A DNA stretch of 6,440 nt from Chloroflexota bacterium (lineage in GTDB: Bacteria > Chloroflexota > Dehalococcoidia > SAR202 > UBA11138). The stretch is from NCBI GenBank assembly GCA_022561955.1, contig JADFQF010000086.1, positions 1-6,440 of the forward strand, given 5' to 3'. Below the pieces are notes generated by a model, which was not told where the DNA came from, did no database searches, and saw only the letters and a program-made list of their open reading frames with translations. This document shows, piece by piece, positions 1 through 5,377 of this stretch. The stretch's first letter is position 1; every line of letters begins with the position of its first letter. Made by a program: the position numbers and the translations under genes.

Positions 1-252
1 CTTTATCGTGGAGGTCGCGCTTGCCAGATAGCTCAGGGTCGTGAGCTGTTCCAGGCATGCGCCCTCGTCTCCTCCCGCATACTGGCCCGACTCGTTATAG
101 GGGTAAACCGAGTCTATGGACCTGGGGATCACGATGTGGTCGCTCACGCTGACGATGTCGAACCCCATCTCTTCGCCCTTCGTAGCGAGAGTGACCATGT
201 TCTCGGGCGATGAGAGGGGACCTCTCGTGGGGACGCCGAATCCAAATTCCAT
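1..252 (-). CDS. LLM-class F420/flavin-dependent oxidoreductase, N-terminal part
   Basis: Only the first 84 residues are inside the window; the gene runs off the left edge. The product starts MEFGFGVPTRGPLSSPENMV and continues with GFDIVSVSDHIVIPRSIDS and ACLEQLTTLSYLASATS. This is the N-terminal pattern of the bacterial luciferase-fold (TIM barrel) family, specifically the Rv2161c-type probable F420-dependent oxidoreductases: the GPL..PEN helix cap, the SDHIVIP strand and the EQLTTL helix are all present. Such cytoplasmic enzymes use reduced F420 or FMN for hydride transfer or monooxygenation of small organic substrates; the substrate here is unknown. The ATG at 250-252 is preceded on the minus strand by AAAGGA (259-264) at 6 nt, a good ribosome binding site. 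It lies 43 nt downstream of the broken Nudix gene on the same strand, so the two may share a transcript. The family call is firm; F420 versus FMN use cannot be decided from this fragment. Confidence 0.9.
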   Translation of the reverse strand, partial: MEFGFGVPTRGPLSSPENMVTLATKGEEMGFDIVSVSDHIVIPRSIDSVYPYNESGQYAGGDEGACLEQLTTLSYLASATSTIK

Positions 253-295
253 TTTTATTCCTTTCGCGTATGCGCCGATTGCACACAGACGTTAT

Positions 296-732
296 TCAGC
301 TTAAATTATCAATTAGCTTCTCCAACAGGTCTCCCTGGCTACCGGCTAGATTCAGGTCCGGGTCGTTCAGCTTAATCCAGTAGAAGCGAAAGCTCACCGG
401 AGGACCTCCGTCGCTTCTACAGGACTCCACATGATTCCAATGCGAAGGTGTTTCCCCTGTAAACTCTAGATGATAGACGTACCTCTCATGCAGGGCGCAC
501 TTTTGACCTTCCGGTACGTGCCGATACATCCCGACCAGCGACACAACCCTTACGCTGGTCAGGCCGCTCTCTTCGGACACCTCACGGATACTGCCGAGTC
601 CGGCGCTTCGCATTCTTCGATGGTGCCGGCCGGGACCTGCAGCCCGGCCTCTGGAAAATCAACGTGGCGAAAGACAAGGAGTTCGTCACCCCTGACGACA
701 TAAGCCAGCGCCTTCTTGACCACGGTAACCAC
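296..732 (-). pseudogene. Nudix hydrolase split by a one-base frameshift inside the Nudix box
   Basis: Two minus-strand frames together make one Nudix hydrolase of about 145 residues, a normal family length. The upstream frame gives VKKALAYVVRGDELLVFRH, then GLQVPAGTIEECEAPDSAV, and runs to a stop at 559-561. The downstream frame gives REVSEESGLTSVRVV and ends FRFYWIKLNDPDLNLAGSQG..., stopping at 296-298. If one base is added near 586-588 (where TCC would be TCCC), the joined protein has a perfect Nudix box: G36-x5-E42-x7-R50-E51-V-x-E54-E55-x-G57-L58. Nudix enzymes cleave nucleoside diphosphates linked to other groups, and E51, E54 and E55 would bind the metal. As written the gene is interrupted in its catalytic motif and should be inactive. 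No slippery heptamer is seen at the break, so a real mutation or an assembly error is more likely than programmed frameshifting. The start is uncertain: GTG codons at 732 and 753 are both possible, with weak ribosome binding sites. Its promoter candidate is at 779-807. Confidence 0.85.
380..420. repeat. 10-bp inverted repeat inside the Nudix reading frame
   Basis: GTAGAAGCGA (380-389) is exactly complementary to TCGCTTCTAC (411-420). Between them lies a second short stem, CGGAG (398-402) with CTCCG (406-410), which abuts the right outer arm directly. The pair could fold as one long hairpin with an 8-nt bulge on one side. It lies in the C-terminal coding part of the broken Nudix gene. The pairing is seen directly; any role is unknown. 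Confidence 0.6.
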
Positions 733-778
733 ATACAGACTCTGGAAACACACACAGTTCCGCTGGAGAATACAAGTC

Positions 779-807
779 ACACTAAAATGAGGGACCGCAG
801 ATGTCAA
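779..807 (-). promoter_or_regulatory. Candidate sigma-70-type promoter for the Nudix/oxidoreductase pair
   Basis: On the minus strand a perfect TTGACA -35 (802-807) is followed after 17 nt by TAGTGT (779-784), which matches TATAAT at only three positions. Transcription would start near 772, leaving a 20- to 40-nt leader before the candidate GTG starts at 753 and 732. It sits in the divergent spacer between the Nudix gene and SDR 1. The -35 and the spacing are good and the -10 is weak. Confidence 0.4.
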
Positions 808-901
808 TAGCAGGGCTTCCGCATCCGCCGCAGGTCGTGCCACAACGATGCTAGGATTGTAGGCGATCAGACCCGTATTCCTTTCTCGAGAGGTAAAAGC
901 A

Positions 902-1690
902 ATGGACCTTAACCTTGCCGGAAAAGTGGCTCTCGTGACCGGTGGCAGTCGTGGCATCGGGCGCGCGACGGCCCTGACGCTTGCCCAAGAGGGCTGCCGC
1001 CTGGCCATATGCGCCAGGGGCGAGGACACGCTCAACGCCACACTCGATGAGCTGAGAGCCGTCACCGGCGATGTCTGGGGAAAGACTACCGACGTCACGA
1101 ACGCCGACGAGGTAAGCGACTTCGTTTCGGGCGCGGCGTCGGCGCTGGGTGGCGTTGACGCCCTCGTCTGCAACGTAGGCGGCACGGTTGGAGGAGCAAC
1201 GCTGGAGGCCAGCGACGAGGAGTGGATGGCGACGCTGGACCTCAACCTGCTCCACGCCGTGCGCACCATAAGGGCGGCCCTTCCCTATCTAAAGGAGCGT
1301 GAGCAGAGCAGCGTCGTCATAGTCTCTTCCGTGTCGGGCTGGAAGCCGGGGCCGAAGGCGCAATACGGCGCCGCAAAGGCCGCGGAGATTTTCTTAGCCT
1401 CCTCGCTGGCATGGGAATTGGCCGAACACAGGATACGCGTGAACACGGTCTGCCCCGGCTCCGTGCTCTTTCCCGGAGGAGGCTGGGCCAACTACCAGCG
1501 GGACAACCCCGAGGGCTTTGCAAGGTTTCTCGAGCGGGACCTGCCGGAGGGGCGGCTGGGGACCGACCAGGAGGTCGCGAACGTCATTGCCTTCGTGCTG
1601 TCGGACAGGGCCCGGTGGATAAACGGCGCCATGATACCCGTGGACGGCGCGCAGGGTCGCCCAACGGCGCGCTGGTTCGGCGAGGACTGA
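902..1690 (+). CDS. Short-chain dehydrogenase/reductase (SDR 1), likely NADP(H)-dependent
   Basis: A 262-residue classical SDR, the usual length, with a Rossmann fold and cytoplasmic. It shows the cofactor loop TGGSRGIG (13-20), A38-R39 at the end of the second strand, D64 of the adenine-contact motif, N115 on helix 4, catalytic S143 in SSVSG, Y155 and K159 in YGAAK, and the PG turn at 185-186. R39 in place of the Asp of NAD-specific enzymes points to NADP(H). It should catalyse reversible oxidation of a hydroxyl or reduction of a ketone; the substrate cannot be told. Two deviations: the structural NNAG motif reads CNVGG (90-94), and the Ser-Tyr spacing is 12 residues rather than the 13 seen in E. 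coli FabG. The ATG is preceded by GAGAGG (888-893) at 8 nt, which fixes the start. The gene diverges from the Nudix gene and converges on the alpha/beta hydrolase, so it is probably transcribed alone. FabG-like and other alcohol or sugar dehydrogenases are alternatives within the family. Confidence 0.93.
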   Translation: MDLNLAGKVALVTGGSRGIGRATALTLAQEGCRLAICARGEDTLNATLDELRAVTGDVWGKTTDVTNADEVSDFVSGAASALGGVDALVCNVGGTVGGATLEASDEEWMATLDLNLLHAVRTIRAALPYLKEREQSSVVIVSSVSGWKPGPKAQYGAAKAAEIFLASSLAWELAEHRIRVNTVCPGSVLFPGGGWANYQRDNPEGFARFLERDLPEGRLGTDQEVANVIAFVLSDRARWINGAMIPVDGAQGRPTARWFGED

Positions 1691-1748
1691 CGACGGGCCG
1701 GCTTGCCGCTGCAAACTCTATCCAGAATGAACCATCTTTTGAACGTCT

Positions 1749-1767
1749 CTCCCGCCTCACGCGGGAG
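1749..1767. repeat. Stem-loop in the convergent spacer
   Basis: CTCCCGC (1749-1755) pairs perfectly with GCGGGAG (1761-1767) around the 5-nt loop CTCAC. It lies 58 nt after the SDR 1 stop. No T-run follows on either strand, so it is not a typical intrinsic terminator, although it could protect a 3' end or stall polymerase. Confidence 0.5.
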
Positions 1768-1792
1768 TCCAGAGGTATTCGAATTGTGGAGG

Positions 1793-1829
1793 AGACAATA
1801 AGAACGGACAGGATGAACTCTATCCGTTC
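1793..1829 (-). terminator. Possible terminator of the alpha/beta hydrolase gene
   Basis: Read on the minus strand, GAACGGATAG (1820-1829) pairs with CTGTCCGTTC (1802-1811) over 10 bp including one G-U, around an 8-nt loop, and is followed by TTATTGTCT. On the plus strand the same position is a C-A mismatch, so the structure favours the minus transcript. It lies 87 nt beyond the hydrolase stop. The T-tract is interrupted, which makes the call moderate. The convergent spacer 1691-1915 contains no plausible gene. Confidence 0.4.
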
Positions 1830-1834
1830 AAGGT

Positions 1835-1869
1835 GTCCGACTCCCTATGATGTATATATTCGGACTCCG
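1835..1869 (+). repeat. Dispersed hairpin repeat, copy 1
   Basis: GTCCGA (1835-1840) pairs with TCGGAC (1860-1865) around a 19-nt AT-rich loop, followed by TCCG. The same element occurs in inverted orientation at 6310-6345: about 30 of 36 aligned positions match with one gap. The first 10 and the last 11 bases are identical, and the differences are in the loop. A shorter version with a 4-nt loop is at 6375-6394. The conserved stem and variable loop suggest a REP-like or MITE-like repeat rather than coding sequence. Confidence 0.65.
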
Positions 1870-1915
1870 CTTCTGCGGACAGCTTGCCGGACCATCCTTC
1901 GAGATTGCCTCATAG

Positions 1916-2818
1916 TCAGTCGGTCCTGTTGACGAAGGCCCTCAGGGCGTCGAAGTACGGCACGCCTCCGACGGCGTAGGTGTCGTTGTGACTCGCACCC
2001 CTTATCGCGTAGAAGGCCTTGGGCTCGTTTGCCGCTTCAAACAGCTCTCGCCCCATTTCTATGGGTATCATATCGTCCTGGTCGCCGTGCAACACCATGA
2101 CGGGCGTGCGCACCTGCCCTATCTTGGCGAGGGCGTCGAATCGGCTCTGCACGACGAGACCCAACGGCACGACCTTCGATACGACAGGGTATACCTTCTG
2201 GGCCATGCCTTGAATAGATGTGAACGGCGATTCCAGCACCAGCGCTCGCGGGGGATAGCGCGTCGCAAGCTCGACCGCCACCGCCGCGCCCAGCGAGCGC
2301 CCGAAGTAGACGATGCCTTCGTCGGCCTCGAGCCCGGTGCGCGTTTTCGTGTACTCCAGCGCCGCCTCGGCATCCAGATACAGGCCCTGTTCAGACGGCG
2401 CGCCCTCGCTGTTGCCGTAGCCGCGATAGTCGAAAAGGAAGACGCTGACTCTCAGCTGCTCACGCATGAGCACCAGGTTTTCGACACGATGCCCGATATT
2501 GCCGGCATTGCCGTGAAACCAGATGATGACCCGCTTGCCGTCTCCGGGAACGAACCAGCCGTGCAGCTTTACGCCGTCGGAGGCTGTAAAGGTCACGTCT
2601 TCGTAGACGAGCCCGGCGTCGCCCGGCGTGGACATCACCTCTCTATCCGGGAAGAACACGAGCTGTTTATCGAGCAAATTCGTCTGCCTCGCTCCCAGGG
2701 CCAACAGCGCGAGCAGGGCCGCAATCAGCAGGCCGGACCGTGAGACGGCCAGTGATCGACGTATCTGAGAGCGGCCGAGTAGCTGCCTTGTGACCCTGTA
2801 TGGTCTCATCCAAGTCAT
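1916..2818 (-). CDS. Membrane-anchored alpha/beta hydrolase (BEM46/ABHD13-like serine hydrolase)
   Basis: The 300-residue product begins with a basic segment (RPYRVTRQLLGRSQIRR) followed by a hydrophobic helix at about 28-43, a signal anchor that would place the catalytic domain outside the membrane or leave it tethered. The hydrolase domain follows: the oxyanion-hole motif FHGNAGN (101-107), FDYRGYGNSEG (129-139), the nucleophile elbow GRSLG with S175, D248 in HGDQDDMIP and H277 in GASHND. These are the full catalytic triad and the hallmark motifs of the BEM46/ABHD13-like branch of the alpha/beta hydrolase superfamily. It should hydrolyse an ester, thioester or amide, but the physiological substrate of this branch is poorly known. 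The ATG at 2816-2818 gives the complete anchor; no good ribosome binding site is seen before it, and the in-frame ATG at codon 4 is an alternative with equally weak support. The gene stands alone, converging with SDR 1 and diverging from the stress protein. Confidence 0.9.
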   Translation of the reverse strand: MTWMRPYRVTRQLLGRSQIRRSLAVSRSGLLIAALLALLALGARQTNLLDKQLVFFPDREVMSTPGDAGLVYEDVTFTASDGVKLHGWFVPGDGKRVIIWFHGNAGNIGHRVENLVLMREQLRVSVFLFDYRGYGNSEGAPSEQGLYLDAEAALEYTKTRTGLEADEGIVYFGRSLGAAVAVELATRYPPRALVLESPFTSIQGMAQKVYPVVSKVVPLGLVVQSRFDALAKIGQVRTPVMVLHGDQDDMIPIEMGRELFEAANEPKAFYAIRGASHNDTYAVGGVPYFDALRAFVNRTD

Positions 2819-2936
2819 CTTACCAAGGGTGCTACTCGCAGTACACGGAGTATTCGCCGCCCTAAAGGAAAATCCTCACGCAATCCTCATACCCCCGGGC
2901 ACTTTGCTCATGCTTTATTCACGTAAGATAAGAGAT

Positions 2937-2955
2937 ATTCAGAGTGATTCAGAGT
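2937..2955. repeat. Tandem 9-bp direct repeat, 10-bp period
   Basis: ATTCAGAGT occurs at 2937-2945 and again at 2947-2955, separated by one base. The 10-bp period puts both copies on the same face of the helix. It lies in the 239-nt divergent spacer between the hydrolase and the stress protein and could be a tandem protein-binding site or simple slippage. Confidence 0.4.
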
Positions 2956-3038
2956 TGGAGCGGGAATCACCCATGAAAATCTGTTCGCCCGATATGAAGC
3001 CATCCGGCCTCGAATCAGGGCGCTGAAGGGTGATCACC
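2944..3038. promoter_or_regulatory. GTGAT/ATCAC dyads upstream of the universal stress protein
   Basis: GTGATTC (2944-2950) and GAATCAC (2964-2970) form a 7-bp inverted repeat with a 13-nt spacer. About 60 nt further on, GGTGATCACC (3029-3038) is a perfect 10-bp palindrome with the same GTGAT half-site; it ends 6 nt before the ribosome binding site. The shared half-site in two dyads suggests an operator controlling the stress-protein gene, with the palindrome placed where a repressor could block elongation or ribosome loading. No convincing -35/-10 pair was found in this spacer, and it contains no credible gene. Confidence 0.35.
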
Positions 3039-3044
3039 GTAGTA

Positions 3045-3050
3045 GGGAGG
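3045..3050 (+). promoter_or_regulatory. Ribosome binding site fixing a TTG start
   Basis: GGGAGG lies 7 nt before TTG (3058-3060). This strong Shine-Dalgarno at ideal spacing, with the family N-terminus KKFLVPLDGSE beginning at the next codon, selects TTG over any later ATG. Confidence 0.8.
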
Positions 3051-3057
3051 CAGAACA

Positions 3058-4086
3058 TTGAAGAAATTTCTAGTTCCCTTAGACGGCAGCGAGCTTTCTG
3101 AGTGCGTGCTGCCCCTGGTCGCGCACATGGCACGAGGGCTGGGAGCCAGTATCACCTTGCTCTGCGTAATCAACCCCGACACGGTAGACGTTCAGAGCTT
3201 AACGGGATTGAAGGGCCTCAACACGGAAATTATCAAGGGCGGCGGGGCGCCGGATACTTTGAGGGCCAGAGGACTGTTCAGCGATGACCTTCCTTCATAC
3301 CCGCACGCCGATGACATCGTAGTCAGGCCGTACGCTTCCCATCTATTCGATCGCGTACAGGAATCAGTCAAGAAGTGGTTTGCCAAGGAAACCACTCGTC
3401 TGGGTATTGAGGACATCGCGACCTCTCGGGTCGAGTTTGGGAAGATCGCGGAAACCATCGTCAAGGTAGCCGAAAGGGAGAGCTTCGATCTAATCGCCAT
3501 GACCACCCATGGACGAACGCCCCTGGGCCGAACCGTGCGAGGCAGTGTGGTCGGCAAGGTCATCCGCACCAGCAGCGTCCCCGTACTGGCCTTAAAGGCG
3601 GACGACGCCCCGGTAAAGATGCCGGAAGACGTAACCATGAGCACGGTGATCGTGCCCCTGGACGGGTCCGAGTTGGCCGAACAGGTGCTTCCCCAAGTAG
3701 AGGAGCTGGCTCGAAGCCTGTCTCTGAAGGTGTTGCTGGTCCGTGCGGTCGATATGGGGGCCTTCGCCATGCCGACGAACGGCTACCACTACATCAGCAC
3801 TATTTCCCGGGACGAGGTCCTGGGCGAGGAGGCCGAGGAGTATCTGGAGGGCGTAGCCGACAGACTCCGCACCAAGGGCCTCGATATCGCATGGCGCGTC
3901 GTCTGGGGCAACGCGGCCAGGGCCATCATAGACTTCGTCAGGGAGACCGATGCGGATATGGTCGCAATGGCCACGCACGCGCGGTCCGGCCTGCCTCGCT
4001 TCATTATCGGCAGCGTGTCCGATAAAGTTGTCCGGTCTTCCGGAGAGCCGGTGCTCATCGTTCCGCCTCTCCAACAGGCCGCATGA
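3058..4086 (+). CDS. Tandem-domain universal stress protein (UspA family)
   Basis: The 342-residue cytoplasmic protein is two UspA domains in a row, about 1-182 and 194-337. Each begins with the same signature, VPLDGSELSE at 6-15 and VPLDGSELAE at 199-208, and each ends with a version of the nucleotide-binding loop: TTHGRTPLGRTVRGS (149-163) and ATHARSGLPRFIIGS (305-319), followed by PVL. The canonical loop is G-x2-G-x9-G(S/T). Domain 1 has T149 for the first Gly, and domain 2 has Ala at both early Gly positions, so ATP binding is probable for domain 1 and doubtful for domain 2. Domain 1 carries a long insert (about 42-95) before its regular third strand. UspA proteins help cells survive starvation, oxidative and other stress, often as dimers; tandem forms act as internal dimers. 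The start is TTG with a strong ribosome binding site, and the upstream spacer has operator-like dyads. A rho-independent terminator at 4305-4340 ends the transcript. Confidence 0.95.
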   Translation: MKKFLVPLDGSELSECVLPLVAHMARGLGASITLLCVINPDTVDVQSLTGLKGLNTEIIKGGGAPDTLRARGLFSDDLPSYPHADDIVVRPYASHLFDRVQESVKKWFAKETTRLGIEDIATSRVEFGKIAETIVKVAERESFDLIAMTTHGRTPLGRTVRGSVVGKVIRTSSVPVLALKADDAPVKMPEDVTMSTVIVPLDGSELAEQVLPQVEELARSLSLKVLLVRAVDMGAFAMPTNGYHYISTISRDEVLGEEAEEYLEGVADRLRTKGLDIAWRVVWGNAARAIIDFVRETDADMVAMATHARSGLPRFIIGSVSDKVVRSSGEPVLIVPPLQQAA

Positions 4087-4286
4087 GACGTCGATGTGTC
4101 TATAGAGGAACGGCTGTCCTCATCAGCAACGGTCAGTCGATCGGGAGATACGGCCATGAAAGCGGCCGGGCGGGCGTGAAGACGGCGGCGGAGTATTTAC
4201 CAGACACGACGCCCTCGAGCTTCTGTCCGGTCAGCCCACCTCGGCGCAGCCTTGGACTCCCTCCCCCCGGTGAGCCCAATCGCTAA
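4083..4286 (+). CDS. Doubtful small ORF overlapping the stress-protein stop
   Basis: A 67-codon frame starts at an ATG that overlaps the stress-protein stop in the arrangement ATGA (4083-4086), as in translationally coupled genes, and stops at 4284-4286, 18 nt before the terminator stem. The product is Arg-rich at the start and Pro-rich at the end (SPPRRSLGLPPPGEP) with no recognised domain, signal or membrane segment. By hand count 44 of 67 codons end in G or C, a modest bias that could be background. If it is not real, the whole span 4087-4304 is a long 3' untranslated region in which I see nothing else. Confidence 0.2.
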   Translation: MRRRCVYRGTAVLISNGQSIGRYGHESGRAGVKTAAEYLPDTTPSSFCPVSPPRRSLGLPPPGEPNR

Positions 4287-4304
4287 GACCTGCGCCGCAT
4301 GTCA

Positions 4305-4340
4305 CAAGGGGCCGCATCCAGCCGCGGCCCCTTGGCTTTT
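4305..4340 (+). terminator. Rho-independent terminator after the universal stress protein
   Basis: CAAGGGGCCGC (4305-4315) pairs perfectly with GCGGCCCCTTG (4324-4334) over 11 bp around the 8-nt loop ATCCAGCC, and GGC then TTTT (4337-4340) follow. The stem is very GC-rich and the T-tract is short. It works in the plus direction only, since no T-run follows the stem on the minus strand. It separates the stress-protein transcript from the SDR 2 promoter. Confidence 0.8.
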
Positions 4341-4366
4341 CCCTCACGTAGGGTGCTGACCACTCC

Positions 4367-4375
4367 TGTTATAAT
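4367..4375 (+). promoter_or_regulatory. Extended -10 promoter of SDR 2
   Basis: TGTTATAAT is a perfect TATAAT (4370-4375) preceded by the TG of an extended -10. No recognisable -35 lies 16-18 nt upstream, as is common for extended -10 promoters. Transcription would start near 4382, giving a leader of about 29 nt that contains the ribosome binding site GGGGGAG (4397-4403). Confidence 0.7.
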
Positions 4376-4410
4376 CAGCCTCGCAGACAGAGAAGCGGGG
4401 GAGACTCACC

Positions 4411-5181
4411 ATGAGACTAGAGGGCAAAGTGGCCCTGATAAGCGGAGCGGCGGCAGGACTGCGGGGCGAGCTGATGGGCTTCGGCGGCGCGTCTGCCTGG
4501 ATGTTCCTGCGCGAGGGCGCCAGGGTGATGCTCGGCGACATCAACGAGGAGCTGGGTGAGAGGTCGGCGTCGCAGATGCGCGACGACGGCTACGACGCAA
4601 GGTTCGTCAGGCTCGACGTTACCCGGGAGCAGGACTGGATCGATGCCGTCAAGGCGACGGTGGATGCCTTCGGCAAGCTCGATGTCCTGGTAAACAATGC
4701 GGGCATCGGGGGGCAGCAGAACGTCGAGGATACGACGGTCGAGATCTGGGACGGCCAGATGAACGTTCACGCCAAGGGCGCCTTTCTGGGCATGAAGCAT
4801 GCCATACCGGAGATGCGCCGCGCAGGGGGAGGCTCCATCGTGAACATCTCGTCCATCAACGGACTCATCGGCAGCCCGACCTCCACGGCCTACCACGCCG
4901 CCAAGGCCGCCGTGCGCCTGCTGACGAAGAACGCCGCCATGCAGTACGCCGGGGAGAGCATCCGCGTGAACTCGGTCCACCCCGGATACGCATTGACGCC
5001 GATGACGGAGAGTAGTTTCTCCGTGCAGGAGCATTTCGATTCTCGCGTGGCCATGGTGCCCATGGGCAGGATGTGCTCCGCCGACGAGATCGCCAACGGC
5101 ATCCTGTACCTGGCGTCGGACGAGTCGTCATTCGTCACGGGCTCGGAGCTAGTCATCGACGGCGGCATGACGGCGCAGTAG
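4411..5181 (+). CDS. Short-chain dehydrogenase/reductase (SDR 2), likely NAD(H)-dependent, with an extended glycine-rich loop
   Basis: A 256-residue classical SDR. It shows D43 at the end of the second strand (LGDI), which favours NAD(H); D69 in LDVT; NNAG (95-98); N118; catalytic S148 in NISSING; Y161 and K165 in YHAAK; and PG at 191-192. The C-terminus VTGSELVIDGGMTAQ is typical. The cofactor loop is odd: after ISGAAA the sequence GLRGELM (16-22) precedes GFGGASAWMFLREGA, about seven residues more than the usual TGxxxGxG. The rest of the Rossmann fold is intact, so this is probably a subfamily feature and not damage. The reaction should be NAD-linked oxidation of a secondary alcohol; the substrate is unknown. 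The ATG has GGGGGAG (4397-4403) 7 nt upstream, and the gene has its own promoter. No terminator hairpin follows the stop. It is a divergent paralogue of SDR 1, with different cofactor and loop features. Confidence 0.93.
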   Translation: MRLEGKVALISGAAAGLRGELMGFGGASAWMFLREGARVMLGDINEELGERSASQMRDDGYDARFVRLDVTREQDWIDAVKATVDAFGKLDVLVNNAGIGGQQNVEDTTVEIWDGQMNVHAKGAFLGMKHAIPEMRRAGGGSIVNISSINGLIGSPTSTAYHAAKAAVRLLTKNAAMQYAGESIRVNSVHPGYALTPMTESSFSVQEHFDSRVAMVPMGRMCSADEIANGILYLASDESSFVTGSELVIDGGMTAQ

Positions 5182-5312
5182 GTTTTTCCTCCAATAATCT
5201 CAAGATATGTTCTTCGGCATGAATGATACAGGGTCTGTGTCTAGGCTACAGCGGAAAAAGAGATCGTTGATTCGCACGCGCACGCCGCTACGCCGCATGG
5301 TCAACCGCTCCG

Positions 5313-5367
5313 TATACGACAATCCGAATCCGCTATACGACAGCTCCACAAGACGGGCTTTGTCGTA
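5313..5367. promoter_or_regulatory. Repeated TATACGACA operator-like sites before the amidohydrolase
   Basis: TATACGACA occurs at 5313-5321 and 5334-5342, 21 bp apart (two helical turns). The core TACGACA recurs inverted as TGTCGTA at 5361-5367. Relative to the amidohydrolase ATG the two direct copies lie around -61 and -40, and the inverted copy overlaps the putative -10. Same-face spacing with one copy over the -35 region is a layout known for activator sites that contact polymerase. The regulator is unknown. The rest of the 5182-5377 spacer holds no gene I can support. Confidence 0.45.
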
Positions 5368-5371
5368 GAAT
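5366..5371 (+). promoter_or_regulatory. Candidate -10 element of a leaderless amidohydrolase mRNA
   Basis: TAGAAT matches TATAAT at five of six positions and occupies exactly -12 to -7 if transcription starts at the A of the ATG (5378). No Shine-Dalgarno precedes that ATG, unlike SDR 1, the stress protein and SDR 2, so a leaderless transcript is likely. No good -35 is seen; the repeat at 5334-5342 covers that region. Confidence 0.5.
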
Positions 5372-5377
5372 TGAAAA

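Noticed and set aside
470..703. 77-codon plus-strand ORF over the Nudix gene
   Set aside because: It is a shadow of the frameshifted Nudix gene on the opposite strand and has no recognisable product.
559..1269. Long minus-strand ORF of 236 codons spanning SDR 1 and the Nudix N-terminus
   Set aside because: Only its last part (below about 732) is real Nudix sequence. The rest is an antisense shadow of SDR 1, Ser/Ala/Arg-rich with no domain.
1749..1767. Stem-loop considered as the SDR 1 terminator
   Set aside because: The 7-bp stem is sound but no T-run follows on either strand.
1988..2743. 251-codon plus-strand ORF opposite the alpha/beta hydrolase
   Set aside because: It is antisense to a gene with a complete catalytic triad; the translation is His/Arg-rich with no recognisable fold.
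2790..3026. 78-codon plus-strand ORF in the hydrolase/stress-protein spacer
   Set aside because: It starts inside the hydrolase gene, has no ribosome binding site or domain, and crosses the repeat-rich regulatory region.
3192..3770. 192-codon minus-strand ORF opposite the universal stress protein
   Set aside because: Low-complexity Ser/Thr/Arg-rich shadow of the real gene, with no start signals.
4417..5034. 205-codon minus-strand ORF opposite SDR 2
   Set aside because: His/Arg/Gly-rich antisense translation typical of GC-rich shadows; the plus strand has full SDR motifs, a promoter and a ribosome binding site.
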